Assembly: GCA_020444325.1 (NCBI GenBank)
Contig: JAHLLD010000002.1
Location: forward strand, 1-64,000
Origin: a bacterium
GTDB taxonomy: Bacteria > Bacteroidota > Ignavibacteria > SZUA-365
Direction of reading: 5' to 3'
DNA: 64,000 bases
Numbering within the stretch: position 1 is the first letter of the stretch; the number at the start of each line of letters is the position of its first letter. Position numbers and translations under genes: made by a program. A model generated the notes under the pieces. It had not been told where the DNA came from and made no database searches. It was given only the letters and a program-made list of their open reading frames with translations. This document shows positions 1 to 9,120 of this stretch, in pieces.

Positions 1-236
1 AGGCACTCCCGCGTGCCGCAGGCACTCCCGCGTGCCGCAGGCACTCCCGCGTGCCGCAGGCACTCCCGCGTGCCGCAGGCACTCCCGCGTGCCGCAGGCA
101 CTCCCGCGTGCCGCAGGCACTCCCGCGTGCCGCAGGCACTCCCGCGTGCCGCAGGCACTCCCGCGTGCCGCAGGCACTCCCGCGTGCCGCAGGCACTCCC
201 GCGTGCCGCAGGCACTCCCGCGTGCCGCAGGCACTC
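1..236. repeat. 19-bp tandem repeat array, about 12.4 perfect copies, cut by the window edge
   Basis: The unit aggcactcccgcgtgccgc repeats head to tail from base 1 to 236 with no mismatch and then decays at base 237. Because 19 is not a multiple of three and the unit has no stop in one direction, all three plus frames stay open through it; these open frames are artefacts. The array continues beyond the left edge, so its true length is unknown. It lies directly upstream of the hydrolase gene at 304. Its perfect identity suggests recent expansion by slippage. Confidence 0.97.
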
Positions 237-303
237 TTGCTATCTCACCCGGGTGCTTCTATATTGCTTTTCCCCCTTCGATATTATCAACTGGAGGAAT
301 ACG

Positions 304-981
304 ATGCTGAACATTACGTATCTGAGCCATTCTTCTTTTCTTCTGGAGGACGGGACGCACACGGTGGTGATCGATCCGTTTCTGACAGGAAATCCGAACG
401 CGCCGATGAAGGCGGAGGATATCGATGCGCAGTTTGTGGTGCTGACGCATGCGCATGGCGATCATATCGGCGATGCATTCGAGATTGCGAAACGCTGCGA
501 TGCGCTGGTGATCGCAGTGAATGAACTCGCCAATTTTGCAGCTGAAAATGGTGCCCGGGCACATAACATGCATATCGGCGGTGCTTACACGTTTCCTTTC
601 GGACGACTGAAATTCACCATCGCACATCACGGATCGTCATCTCCCGACGGCAGATACATGGGTGAACCTGCAGGGGTCGTTATCACCATGGGCGGCAAGA
701 CGGTGTATCACACCGGCGATACCGGCCTTTTCCTCGATATGCAGCTCATCGGGCAGCGGGATGCCATCGACTGCATGATCGCGCCGATTGGAGATAATTT
801 CACCATGGGCATCGATGACGCGGTGAAGGCGGTGGAGTTCGCCAAGCCGGGCCTGGCCATTCCCATTCACTATAACACCTTTCCCGTGATCGAGGCCGAC
901 CCGCAGGAGTTTCGCAGCAAGGTGGAAGCGTCGGGACATCAGGCGCGCGTTCTCGACTTCGGTGAACGCTACGAACTCTGA
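304..981 (+). CDS. Metal-dependent hydrolase, UPF0173 type (metallo-beta-lactamase fold)
   Basis: This 225-residue cytoplasmic protein has the metallo-beta-lactamase signature H49-A-H51-G-D53-H54, an early Asp in VIDPFLTGNP, a downstream HTGDTG metal-ligand motif and a late HYNTFP histidine. These features and the length match the UPF0173 (YtkL-like) family, whose natural substrate is not established. The ATG at 304 is chosen because GGAGGA sits at 293-298 and the fold begins at once (MLNITYLSHSSFLL). Longer forms that start in the upstream repeat array have no ribosome site and would add repeat-coded sequence, so they are rejected. No signal peptide is seen. The gene stands alone. Family assignment is firm; the substrate is unknown. 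Confidence 0.9.
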   Translation: MLNITYLSHSSFLLEDGTHTVVIDPFLTGNPNAPMKAEDIDAQFVVLTHAHGDHIGDAFEIAKRCDALVIAVNELANFAAENGARAHNMHIGGAYTFPFGRLKFTIAHHGSSSPDGRYMGEPAGVVITMGGKTVYHTGDTGLFLDMQLIGQRDAIDCMIAPIGDNFTMGIDDAVKAVEFAKPGLAIPIHYNTFPVIEADPQEFRSKVEASGHQARVLDFGERYEL

Positions 982-1034
982 CAGACGCATTGAGCTCAGA
1001 CAAACGTTTCGAGCTTTGACAATCGTTTCGAGTT
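978..1034. repeat. Degenerate 19-bp tandem repeat, three copies
   Basis: Three 19-bp units run through the stop codon of the hydrolase gene: CTGACAGACGCATTGAGCT, CAGACAAACGTTTCGAGCT and TTGACAATCGTTTCGAGTT, followed by a partial CTGACAGG. The period equals that of the array at 1-236 but the sequence is unrelated. The copies have diverged, so this array is older or was never perfect. Confidence 0.75.
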
Positions 1035-1300
1035 CTGACAGGGTACGCCTGTTGTTACCGCGCGTGGAGTTTTTTACGGTCAGGAAGAGTTCCCGAACGG
1101 CTATTTGTTTTTTGTGAAATAATTCGCAGATTGGTGTCCCTTCAAGGGCCAACGCTCTTGGAAACGGAATGCACTGATTGACCATCCCGCGTCTGCCTGC
1201 AAGCCCTGCGCGCGGTCAATGACACAACATCGAAAGGGTATTTATCCCGGACAGCCCGGAGGGAAGGGTAGTTCATCCTGTTCCACCTGTGCGAGCATGC
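982..1300. other. Gene-free spacer
   Basis: About 320 bases between the hydrolase and the next lipoprotein gene. Apart from the tail of the degenerate 19-bp repeat, no convincing gene, terminator hairpin or promoter was found. The open frames here are antisense to the neighbours and lack ribosome sites. Confidence 0.5.
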
Positions 1301-2053
1301 ATGCATACGTTTGCTTCCGCATTGTTCCGCAATATTCATCTGATTCTCGTAGTGACGTTTGTGTTTACCGCCTGCGGCGGGAAACAGATGAGCATTGAGG
1401 AATTCCAGGCCAAAGCGCGTGAAGCGGAGGAAAAATCCTCCTCGATTGTTTCCTGTCAGGAATCCATGCGCGACCTGCTGCAATCCTACAACCAGACTGT
1501 TGCTCCCGAGCGACGCCTCACGCTTAACTTTCATCCGGAATCAGGCATGAGCCGGGAAGAGTTGAAAACGCTGCTGGCGCATATCGAGAGCGAACCGGAC
1601 CCCGCCTGCCGTGGGATACTCGAACAGATTGCCATGCTGCAGGAAGACGTCGATCTTCTGCATGACAGTCTGCACGAAATCACGGAAGAACTGCCGGCAC
1701 CGCATCGCGTCGAGCGCGGAGAGAACCATTACACGCTCTGCATGGATTATCTGATGCAGAATCATGGGCTTTCGCAGCGCGCAGCCGATTCCCTCGTGGC
1801 GCGGGTCGCGTTGACCGGTGACATCATCGAGGGTTTCCATGTGTGGTACCTGTACCAGAACGACGTGTTCGGAACCTTCGTAACGCAGGGCGACGCGAGT
1901 ATTTCACCGACGGTGTTCGCAAAGGTTGTCAAGAACCACCTGCTCGAGGAAGCCCGCAAACAGGGACGCCACGAAGCGTTTGAAAGCATTCTCGACAGTC
2001 TCAAACGTTCCGGTGCCCTGCTGGCCAATCTGAAAAACGGAGCCCTGCGGTAA
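1301..2053 (+). CDS. Predicted lipoprotein of unknown function
   Basis: About 250 residues. The N terminus is a lipoprotein signal: a hydrophobic stretch NIHLILVVTFVFTACGG with a lipobox Cys near residue 25. The mature part is helical and charged (IEEFQAKAREAEEKSS, then EQIAMLQEDVDLLHDSLHE), which suggests coiled coil, followed by a more globular half with YTLCMDYLMQNHGLSQRAAD. I do not recognise the family. An in-frame GTG at 1289 would add four residues; neither start has a clear ribosome site. A hairpin follows the gene at 2078-2110. It stands alone and converges with the minus-strand gene ending at 2189. Confidence 0.75.
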   Translation: MHTFASALFRNIHLILVVTFVFTACGGKQMSIEEFQAKAREAEEKSSSIVSCQESMRDLLQSYNQTVAPERRLTLNFHPESGMSREELKTLLAHIESEPDPACRGILEQIAMLQEDVDLLHDSLHEITEELPAPHRVERGENHYTLCMDYLMQNHGLSQRAADSLVARVALTGDIIEGFHVWYLYQNDVFGTFVTQGDASISPTVFAKVVKNHLLEEARKQGRHEAFESILDSLKRSGALLANLKNGALR

Positions 2054-2077
2054 ATCCGCCGGACGTAGGAAAAAAGT

Positions 2078-2110
2078 GGCGGTCCCTTTCCTCACCGGAG
2101 AGGGACCGCC
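2078..2110. terminator. Hairpin terminator between convergent genes
   Basis: GGCGGTCCCT (2078-2087) pairs perfectly with AGGGACCGCC (2101-2110) around a 13-base loop. An A-rich run (2070-2075) on one side and TTGAATTT on the other suggest it can end transcription from both directions. Confidence 0.65.
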
Positions 2111-2188
2111 TTGAATTTAGGGGAGCCCGCCCACATTATCGGACTCCCTGTCACTTCGCTCAATCAACAGGGTAATGCGTCACTGTGC

Positions 2189-4276
2189 TCATCTGATCAG
2201 CATCAATTTGCGCGAAGTGCTTGTCTTGCCATTATCCATTTTGCAGAAGTAGATGCCTGCGGGGAGATCCCCGGCGTTGAATCGTACGCTGTGCCGGCCG
2301 GCGGACTGCTGCCCGTCGACCAGGCGTGCAACCTCCCTTCCAAGGGCGTCGTGCACGGCCAACCGCATGTACATCCCATGCGGGAGGCTGTAGCGTATCG
2401 CGGTGCCTCCCGTGAAAGGATTGGGCGAGTTCGCCTCGAGTGAAAACTGTGCAACCGTGCCGCGGTCATCGCGAGCGTCGACGAGGGATACCGGGACATT
2501 CGCTCCGGTGAGATACCAGACGTACTGGTTGGCGAGCAGGGGATCATCGTCAGTTCGCTCCCCGATGCCCCATTCTACAAAGAGAATGTGGAGCTGGTCC
2601 TGCTCACCGGCATACGCGGCCATCTTGGTGTATTTTGCACCCACATCGGTCAGCGCGGTCAGCCGCATCATGCTGTCCATCTCCGCGGTATTGTGATCGG
2701 GTTCGGCGAAATCCCAGGAATAGGTCCAGGGCCGTTTCAGGTTCGATGCGATGTGCCGTCCATTGGCATAGATTTGCGTGATCGTGTCTTCAAACAGCGT
2801 GGGAGTTCCCGCAACATCGGCCACGGTCCATGTCAGCATGGGCGTGATCCACTTCGCCCAGAGTTTCGTTCCATCCCCGTTGCGTGCCCATGCGACTTCA
2901 TTCCGAAACACCGCAGCTTCATCGCTCTCCGACTGTGATGTGAACGCCAGTCTGTCCGTACGCACCCGGTACACGGGTCCCGCGGGAAGGATGTGCCATG
3001 TCCCACGGGTGTCACGGAAGATTTCGGTGACGAAGGTGGAGTCGACATGCCGGAGATTGATGGAGGAATCGGGCAGCGCTTCATCGAAGGGATTGAAGGG
3101 ATTCAGATCAGCGGAGCAGACGGTAAGGAAATGCGGGATGTTGTCGGCGTCGAGCACGACATCGAGATCCCAGGACTGCGCAATCTTCGTCTCGAAGGGG
3201 GCAGGACGATCCTGCAGTTCGGACAGTCTTACGGTTTGTACCTCACCCCAGCTCTCTCCTCCGTTCGTTGAAATGCGCCATGCGATGGCGTGCAGTTCGT
3301 CGATCAGGTTGGCGCGTCCCGGTTCGGTCTCGCTGAGCTGTACCCAGCTCGCGACCATCGTACTTCCGTTCGGTGAGATGCTCAGGCGATGACTCAGCGC
3401 TGCATAGCCGTTCGGCACGATGCCCGATTTGAAAAACGGATTTTCAAGGCTCGCAGCATTCCAGTTCTCGCCGCCGTCAGTCGATTTGAGAAGGTAGTAT
3501 TCCTCGTAGGAGAGTCCGTTGGAGGGATCGATCGCCTCCGCGGCGGAATAGAGATCGCCGGTGCTCCGATCCATCATGATTGACCAGGGGATGCCCCAGT
3601 CCGGGGGACCCGGTACTGTTGCATACGCGGGGGACTGATTCATCAGCCCCGATTTCATCGCATTGATTTCACCGAATCCCTCGCTGCCGTCTCCGAAGCT
3701 GACGACCTGCGGCCAGAGCAGTGCGGTTTGCGGTACCGTTTCTCCGGCATTGGGAAGGAATATATTCGGGTAACGGGGCTGGTCTGTGGTCGCCACATTG
3801 CCGCCTTTGGGCGACCAGCTGTTTCCATCGTCGGTGGAGTAACGGATATACAACGTATTCCCGTCACCATCGGGGGAGCGGTCATCACCGCGAAATACAA
3901 TGGCGACACTTCCTGTATTCGGGTCACACGCTATCTGATTGCGGTTCTCACCGATCATGCAATAGGTGTTTGCCATTTGTCCCACCTCAAAGAGCGGAAA
4001 CTGCACCGAAGCGTTTTGCGCCGTGGTGTTTGCTGTCTTCACCAGTCGCCGCGGCGCATCGGAGGCGGCTCTGTATGCGTTGCGGGATTGGGAAGTTCGA
4101 TGTAGGGGGGAGAGGGGGCCCGGGATTCGGGCAGACGATTGGCGTTCGGGTTGATCGGTCGGACGCAGCTGGACCTTATGTGCGGGGGTGGCAGGAGGCT
4201 CACGCAGCGGTGACTGGGCGAACAGGCTGCAGGTCAGGAGGAGGACGGACAAAAGCGTAGCGAGGCATCGCATCAT
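2189..4276 (-). CDS. Secreted sialidase-like (Asp-box) protein with T9SS sorting domain, copy 1
   Basis: This 695-residue protein has a signal peptide (MMRCLATLLSVLLLTCSLFAQ) and a long beta-propeller-like body. The body holds Asp-box (BNR) motifs STDDGNSW, STDGGENW and STNGGESW, as in sialidases and other six-bladed propellers. The C terminus is a T9SS type A domain: SPNPFTGGTAIRYSL, then DALGREVARL and ending KLMLIR. It should be exported through the outer membrane and attached or released. The start has AGGAG just upstream on the minus strand. It is a clear paralog of the gene at 4446-6485, lies directly downstream of it and is of similar length. The catalytic residues of true sialidases are not evident, so glycosidase activity is not claimed. 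Confidence 0.85.
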   Translation of the reverse strand: MMRCLATLLSVLLLTCSLFAQSPLREPPATPAHKVQLRPTDQPERQSSARIPGPLSPLHRTSQSRNAYRAASDAPRRLVKTANTTAQNASVQFPLFEVGQMANTYCMIGENRNQIACDPNTGSVAIVFRGDDRSPDGDGNTLYIRYSTDDGNSWSPKGGNVATTDQPRYPNIFLPNAGETVPQTALLWPQVVSFGDGSEGFGEINAMKSGLMNQSPAYATVPGPPDWGIPWSIMMDRSTGDLYSAAEAIDPSNGLSYEEYYLLKSTDGGENWNAASLENPFFKSGIVPNGYAALSHRLSISPNGSTMVASWVQLSETEPGRANLIDELHAIAWRISTNGGESWGEVQTVRLSELQDRPAPFETKIAQSWDLDVVLDADNIPHFLTVCSADLNPFNPFDEALPDSSINLRHVDSTFVTEIFRDTRGTWHILPAGPVYRVRTDRLAFTSQSESDEAAVFRNEVAWARNGDGTKLWAKWITPMLTWTVADVAGTPTLFEDTITQIYANGRHIASNLKRPWTYSWDFAEPDHNTAEMDSMMRLTALTDVGAKYTKMAAYAGEQDQLHILFVEWGIGERTDDDPLLANQYVWYLTGANVPVSLVDARDDRGTVAQFSLEANSPNPFTGGTAIRYSLPHGMYMRLAVHDALGREVARLVDGQQSAGRHSVRFNAGDLPAGIYFCKMDNGKTSTSRKLMLIR

Positions 4277-4395
4277 GACAGACTCCTGTATGCATGTGGG
4301 AACGGTCGGGAGCCTGACACCTCCACCCAGACGCCAGGCGGCTATGTATTGTGTTCATAGTCTAGGACACCAGAATCGGAATTAGGTAACAAAAA

Positions 4396-4424
4396 AAATC
4401 CTCCCCCGAAACGGGGGAGGATTT
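4396..4424 (-). terminator. Strong rho-independent terminator
   Basis: A perfect 13-bp stem, AAATCCTCCCCCG (4396-4408) with CGGGGGAGGATTT (4412-4424) and a three-base loop AAA. On the minus strand a run of T follows (the A tract at 4391-4398). It lies just past the stop codon of the 4446-6485 gene and separates the two paralogs into distinct transcripts. Confidence 0.92.
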
Positions 4425-4445
4425 CAAAGCGGGAAAAAGATCTGC

Positions 4446-6485
4446 TTATTTGCTGAGCATCATCTTTTTCGCAACACTGTTGGCGCCGCTCTCGAGACGG
4501 TAGATATACATACCGCTGGAAAGCTTGCTGGCGTCGAAGGTCACGCGATGCGTTCCGGCATTGCGATACTCGTCAACCAGCGTGGCAACTTCCTGTCCGA
4601 GCAGGTTGAAGATACGCAGGGAAACCTGCGAAGCCTTCGGCAGCGTAAAGCTGATTTCGGTGCTCGGGTTGAAGGGGTTCGGGTAGTTCTGTGCGAGTGC
4701 GAAGGCACCCGGGGTTGCGTCGAGCTGCTCGACGTCAACGGCATCCAGAACCTTGAGCATGACATCGTTCACATACCAGACGACCTGATCGGTGAATACG
4801 GGATCGTCATCAAGACGCTCACCGATGCCCCACTCGGTAAAGATGATATGCAGATGGCCATCTTCGCCCTGCTCGTTGGCATAGTAGGCGATCTTCGTGT
4901 ACTTGGCCATGACATCTTCAAGATCCGTCACGCGCATGATGCTGTCGAGCACGAAGGTGTTCGGGTCGTCCGGATCCGTGTAATTCCACTTGTAGGTCCA
5001 TGCATCGAGACTGCGGCTGTCGACATTACGGCCATTGACATAAATCTGGCAGATGGTGTCAGCCGGCAGGGTCTGATCGACGACCGGGAACCAGGTGAAG
5101 ATCGGGGAGATCCACTTCGCATAGATCTTGCTGCCGTCCCAGTTACGGGCCCAGTTCGGCTCGTTGCGGAACACGGCGGCTGCGTCGGTGGAGGAGGTAG
5201 CGGTGAAGGACAGGCGGTCGGTACGCACGCGGCGCACGGGACCAATCGGATATACTTTCCAGCCACCCTCGGGAACCATGCAGATTTCCGAAGTGAAAGT
5301 GGAGTCGACGTGCACGAGGCTGATGGTGCTGTCCGTCGGGGCTTCGTTGGTCGGCCAGAACGGATACAGGTCAGCGGAGAGCACGGTGATGAAGTGAGGC
5401 ATGTCGTCTTTGTCGAGGATCACATCGAGATCCCATGACATTTCGCACTTGGCGTCGAAGGGACGCGGGAGATTCGGGAGTGCACTGGGCTTGATACGCT
5501 CAGGATCGCTCCAGGTGGAACCCATATCGGTCGAGATGCGATAGGCGATCTCATGGTTGGCTTCGAGCAGCAGGGCCGAGCCCGGCTCGCTTTCAATGAT
5601 CAGGTTGTAGGCGCAGATCATCGTGCCGTTCGGCGAGATGTCAAAACGCACGTTGGTCGTGAAATAACCACTGGGCGTCAGGTCGGCGTACCACACCGGG
5701 TTGTCGAAGTTGACAGGATTCCAGTTCGCGCCGCCGTCGGTGGACTTCATAACGAAGTATTCGCCGGTGGAGGTGCCGTTGGAGGGCTCGAGTGCGAGAG
5801 CGATGCTGTAAAGATCGCCGGTAGCCTGATCCTGCTTGATCTGCCAGGGGATTGACCAGTTGGGAGGAGTGGCAAACTGACCGTACGACGGGTTGCCGTT
5901 GCCGATGTCGGCCTTCATCGAGTACACTTCACCGAAACCGTCGGTTCCGTCACCGAAGGTCGTGACCTGCGGCCACAGCACTGCGGTGTGGGCGCCGCTG
6001 CTGCCATTGGCGTTCGGCAGGAAGATGCTCGGGTAACGCGGGCTTGCACTGTTGGCGATGTTGTCGCCCTGCGGCGTCCAGGTCGCGCCGTTATCGTTCG
6101 AATAGCGAATGTACAGCGTGTTGCCGTCGCCCTGCGAGGAGCGATCGTTGCCGCGGAAGATCACGGCGACATTCCCGGTGTTGGGGTCGCAGGCGATCTG
6201 GTTGCGGGTGTCACCGATCATGGCATACGTGTTGGCCATGAGTCCGATTTCATAAAGGTCATTGGTCTGCGTCTTGCGAAGCGTGTTCGTGGTGCTGCGC
6301 ACGCGGTTGTTGCGGGCCTGTTCGGTAAGCATGAGCAGCTTCTGCTCGAAGGTGACCTTGGGAGCTTTCGCGGCATCGAGCTGGGCCGATCCGGACAGGG
6401 CATCAGGTGTTTTGACAACCACCTGCTGTGCCTGTGCCACTCCGGCGAAAGCCACCAGAACGGCGATCAGAAACAGTTTCTTCAT
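4446..6485 (-). CDS. Secreted sialidase-like (Asp-box) protein with T9SS sorting domain, copy 2
   Basis: About 679 residues from the ATG at 6485, chosen because AGGAG lies just upstream and MKKLFLIAVLVAFAGVAQAQ is a clean signal peptide; an in-frame start 17 codons earlier would bury it. Asp-box motifs YSNDNGATW, KSTDGGANW and ISTDMGSTW mark a propeller. The C-terminal T9SS type A domain is AQNYPNPFNPSTEISF with NLLGQEVATLVDE, ending KKMMLSK. It aligns with the neighbour at 2189-4276 over essentially its whole length (for example LMANTYAMIGDTRNQIACDPNTG against QMANTYCMIGENRNQIACDPNTG), so the pair arose by tandem duplication. It ends at a strong terminator. Substrate unknown. Confidence 0.87.
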   Translation of the reverse strand: MKKLFLIAVLVAFAGVAQAQQVVVKTPDALSGSAQLDAAKAPKVTFEQKLLMLTEQARNNRVRSTTNTLRKTQTNDLYEIGLMANTYAMIGDTRNQIACDPNTGNVAVIFRGNDRSSQGDGNTLYIRYSNDNGATWTPQGDNIANSASPRYPSIFLPNANGSSGAHTAVLWPQVTTFGDGTDGFGEVYSMKADIGNGNPSYGQFATPPNWSIPWQIKQDQATGDLYSIALALEPSNGTSTGEYFVMKSTDGGANWNPVNFDNPVWYADLTPSGYFTTNVRFDISPNGTMICAYNLIIESEPGSALLLEANHEIAYRISTDMGSTWSDPERIKPSALPNLPRPFDAKCEMSWDLDVILDKDDMPHFITVLSADLYPFWPTNEAPTDSTISLVHVDSTFTSEICMVPEGGWKVYPIGPVRRVRTDRLSFTATSSTDAAAVFRNEPNWARNWDGSKIYAKWISPIFTWFPVVDQTLPADTICQIYVNGRNVDSRSLDAWTYKWNYTDPDDPNTFVLDSIMRVTDLEDVMAKYTKIAYYANEQGEDGHLHIIFTEWGIGERLDDDPVFTDQVVWYVNDVMLKVLDAVDVEQLDATPGAFALAQNYPNPFNPSTEISFTLPKASQVSLRIFNLLGQEVATLVDEYRNAGTHRVTFDASKLSSGMYIYRLESGANSVAKKMMLSK

Positions 6486-6747
6486 TCGTGACTCCTGTTG
6501 ATTGAGTGGAACGTGTAAATTATACGTTGTTCGCATGCAATGGCTAAAGAGGGCGGAGAGAGCCGGTCTTTCTTCTTAGACACAGAATTGCGGACTTGGT
6601 AACATCATTTTCCGCAACATCGCACGCCTCAAGGACGGTCCGCTGCGAGATGTCCGCAACGGCAGAATCCAATTCGTAATGTAATAGTTGTGCAAACAAA
6701 AGCCTAACAATATCCACCGGAACCCGGTGTTTCAGGGTGGATATGCG

Positions 6748-7941
6748 TCAATAGGATGCGAGATTTACTGTATAGGCTTCGTTGCCGTAGGTGACATTGA
6801 GCAGTTCCATGTATCGGTCCGCATCACGTTTGTCGGAAAAGGGACCGACAAGCACGCGATACCAGCTTGTGCTGCCTATCCTCTTCTTCGTCAGGAACGC
6901 GGGGTAGCCCAGTCCGACCAGTTTCCTGGCCTCGCTGCGTGCGATAGGCAGCTCCTTGAACGATGAGACCTTTACCGCATAGCCGTTCAATGGCTCGTTG
7001 ATCACGTCAAACTCGCTGCCACTCCGCTGTGTGGGGAGAGGATCAGCCCTGTGCCGTGGTGCAGGTGCTGTGGCGGTGCTTTCTGCAGGAAGGTCTTCCT
7101 CGACTTCGTCCACGGCAAGACGTGTGCTGTCAAGAAAGGCATCAGCCGGGAGCACGCTGGCGTAATTCGCCTTTGCTTCGGTCGCCTGCTGCGGGGAGTC
7201 GTACGGACCGAGGCGCACGCGGTAATACGTGCGGTGTTTGCGCGGAATGTATTCGCTTTCAACAACGACGTCAAGACCCTGGGCACGGTACCGCTCTGCT
7301 TCCAGGTCGGCTTTTGCCAGATCGTCCCATGACGAAACCTGCAGGAAATAATCCCATGATCGCATCGGCGTTGCTGCAGTTTCATCGACGTGCGTGGCAG
7401 CGTCGTCGGTGAGCTCCGTATCCATTGGTGGAATCACTTCCTCGCTGCTGCTGAAAAGCCCTGCAATACTGTCGCGCACGGACGGGAAGGGATTGATATG
7501 CCAGAGAAAAGCGATGAGCACGAGAAATATCACAATGCTCAGAATGGCGATCAGCGGACCGCTTCCGGATTTTTGGCCTTTCGCGGGCGCATCTCCTGTA
7601 TCGCCTGCCTCGGACGAACCGCCTTCTCCGGTATCATGTGCTGCCGCAGCATCGGTTGCGGATCCCTCCGTCGTCGCTGTCCCCTCTGCTGAGGAACTGC
7701 CGTCATCGACCCCTGAAGCATCGGCCGACGCAGGCGGCATATCCCCGTCCTGTGGGGGCGGTGCCGATTCACCACTAAGATGTGAGAGATCTCTTTCGGG
7801 GTATTTGTTCAATACGCTGTGACGGCCCGTATCCCCGCCAGGTGTCTCACCGCCTGTTGAAGGGGTGGACTGTCGGGGAGAGCCGGCACGCGATCCGGGG
7901 TTTTGCGGATTGCTGCCCTGCGCAAAGTTGAAGTCAGGCAC
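6748..7941 (-). CDS. SPOR-domain membrane protein with two SPOR repeats
   Basis: 397 residues. An acidic, Ser/Gly/Ala-rich N-terminal cytoplasmic part (1-125) is followed by one membrane segment (PLIAILSIVIFLVLIAFLWHI, about 129-149). Two SPOR-like domains follow in the periplasm: YFLQVSSWDDLAKADLEAERYRAQG with YRVRLGPYDSPQQATEA, and YAVKVSSFKELPIARSEARKL with WYRVLVGPFSDKRDADRY. SPOR domains bind peptidoglycan stripped of stem peptides, often at division sites, so a role in division or wall maintenance is inferred. The gene starts 30 bases after the TPR gene at 7972-9120 and is probably co-transcribed with it. Confidence 0.85.
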   Translation of the reverse strand: MPDFNFAQGSNPQNPGSRAGSPRQSTPSTGGETPGGDTGRHSVLNKYPERDLSHLSGESAPPPQDGDMPPASADASGVDDGSSSAEGTATTEGSATDAAAAHDTGEGGSSEAGDTGDAPAKGQKSGSGPLIAILSIVIFLVLIAFLWHINPFPSVRDSIAGLFSSSEEVIPPMDTELTDDAATHVDETAATPMRSWDYFLQVSSWDDLAKADLEAERYRAQGLDVVVESEYIPRKHRTYYRVRLGPYDSPQQATEAKANYASVLPADAFLDSTRLAVDEVEEDLPAESTATAPAPRHRADPLPTQRSGSEFDVINEPLNGYAVKVSSFKELPIARSEARKLVGLGYPAFLTKKRIGSTSWYRVLVGPFSDKRDADRYMELLNVTYGNEAYTVNLASY

Positions 7942-7971
7942 GGATGAATCCTTCTCTGGTGATACGTCCGT

Positions 7972-9120
7972 TTATCGCCGTTTCGGAATCGTGATCTGCT
8001 TGATGTTGTGTTCGACTTTCTTCTTGTAGTAGTTCGACTCGGGGCCGAGTTCCATGTATTTCTCGTATGCCGCGAGCGCCTTCTGCAAGTCGTTGAGGCG
8101 AAGATACGTATCACCGAGAATGCGATATGTTTTGTTGTACTCCGCATCGAACGTGCGAGCCTGGATAAGTGTCTGTTCCGCGTCGGCGTACTTGCCGTCA
8201 TGCAGCAGGAACTCTCCGAGACGCACGCGCGCCCAGGTCATGAAGGGATTGGTCTGCAGCGCTTCACGCAAGTCGATGATGCCCTCAATACGGGTTTCAT
8301 CCCTGTTGAGTTTGCCGCGGCCGACCTTGGCCAGGTTTTCCGCTTCCTTGATCTTGGCGTACCCGACCGAGTCGTACATGCCATACTGCATGTGGTTGGG
8401 GAGAAAGTCCATGGTCAGGATATACTGGTCAACCAGATTTCCTGCCGTCGCCGCACCACCGCCGGTCTCATGCACGTTGAAGCGGACGATCAGCTCTTTC
8501 GTATTGTCGAAATTCACGTCAGTGAAAACGGCATCCACTTTTTCGGTGATGTACGTGTCGTTGATCATTCCCTCGTTCTGCGTCCACGTCGTCAGCACGA
8601 TCAGGGCTGTTTTGGTGTAACCGAGTACCGTACCCTTGACCTGCTTGACACCATCCTCGAAGGTGCGCGTGGTCTGCAGATACATCTGCACTCCTTCATC
8701 AAGAGTGACGATGGGATGCATGACCACTTCGCCGCCCGGGAAGTTCAGCAGATCCATGAGCTGATACTTGCCGCCGCCCATCGGGGAGACGATCAGCGTC
8801 ACGTTGCACCCGTTTTTCTCGGGCCCCGTGTGATACAGCATCCACATCTCGTCTCTGCCGTCACCGTCGAAGTCCGCCTGGTAACCACTGAGCGTCCCCT
8901 CCGGTTTCTCACCGAGACAGACATCTTCGGGCTTGATGCCGTCCGCACCTTCGGCAATGATATCCGCCAGTGCGGTGGCAGGAAGGGTGACCTTGGCATA
9001 GGCGTCGTCGGGGGCGACGCTGTACTGCATGCCGAAGGCATACTGTGCCTGTGCCTGTGTGGCCGGTGCTAGAAGACAAACGACGAGGAGGAGGGTGGAA
9101 ACGAGCGTTTTCATGAGCAT
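7972..9120 (-). CDS. Secreted tetratricopeptide-repeat protein
   Basis: 382 residues with a signal peptide (MKTLVSTLLLVVCLLAPATQAQAQ). The middle (about 60-270) is a beta-rich region of unknown family that includes DFDGDGRDEMWMLY, like an FG-GAP or VCBS-type calcium motif. The C-terminal 120 residues hold TPR units (DGKYADAEQTLIQARTFDAE and YRILGDTYLRLNDLQKALAAYEKYMELGPES). It is likely periplasmic. It starts at either of two ATGs six bases apart (9120 or 9114); neither has a strong ribosome site. It precedes the SPOR gene by 30 bases, and a periplasmic scaffold function with that protein is an inference. Confidence 0.8.
   Translation of the reverse strand: MLMKTLVSTLLLVVCLLAPATQAQAQYAFGMQYSVAPDDAYAKVTLPATALADIIAEGADGIKPEDVCLGEKPEGTLSGYQADFDGDGRDEMWMLYHTGPEKNGCNVTLIVSPMGGGKYQLMDLLNFPGGEVVMHPIVTLDEGVQMYLQTTRTFEDGVKQVKGTVLGYTKTALIVLTTWTQNEGMINDTYITEKVDAVFTDVNFDNTKELIVRFNVHETGGGAATAGNLVDQYILTMDFLPNHMQYGMYDSVGYAKIKEAENLAKVGRGKLNRDETRIEGIIDLREALQTNPFMTWARVRLGEFLLHDGKYADAEQTLIQARTFDAEYNKTYRILGDTYLRLNDLQKALAAYEKYMELGPESNYYKKKVEHNIKQITIPKRR

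Noticed and set aside
1-236. CRISPR-like array
   Set aside because: The units are contiguous with no unique spacers and are 19 bases long, so this is a simple tandem repeat.
13-524. Three overlapping open frames through the 19-bp repeat, one of them fused to the hydrolase
   Set aside because: They exist only because the repeat has no stop codons. They start on GTG or similar without ribosome sites, and the hydrolase has a well-placed ATG at 304.
8008-9072. 354-codon plus-strand open frame
   Set aside because: It is antisense to the TPR gene, which has a signal peptide and TPR motifs; the product has no recognisable domain.
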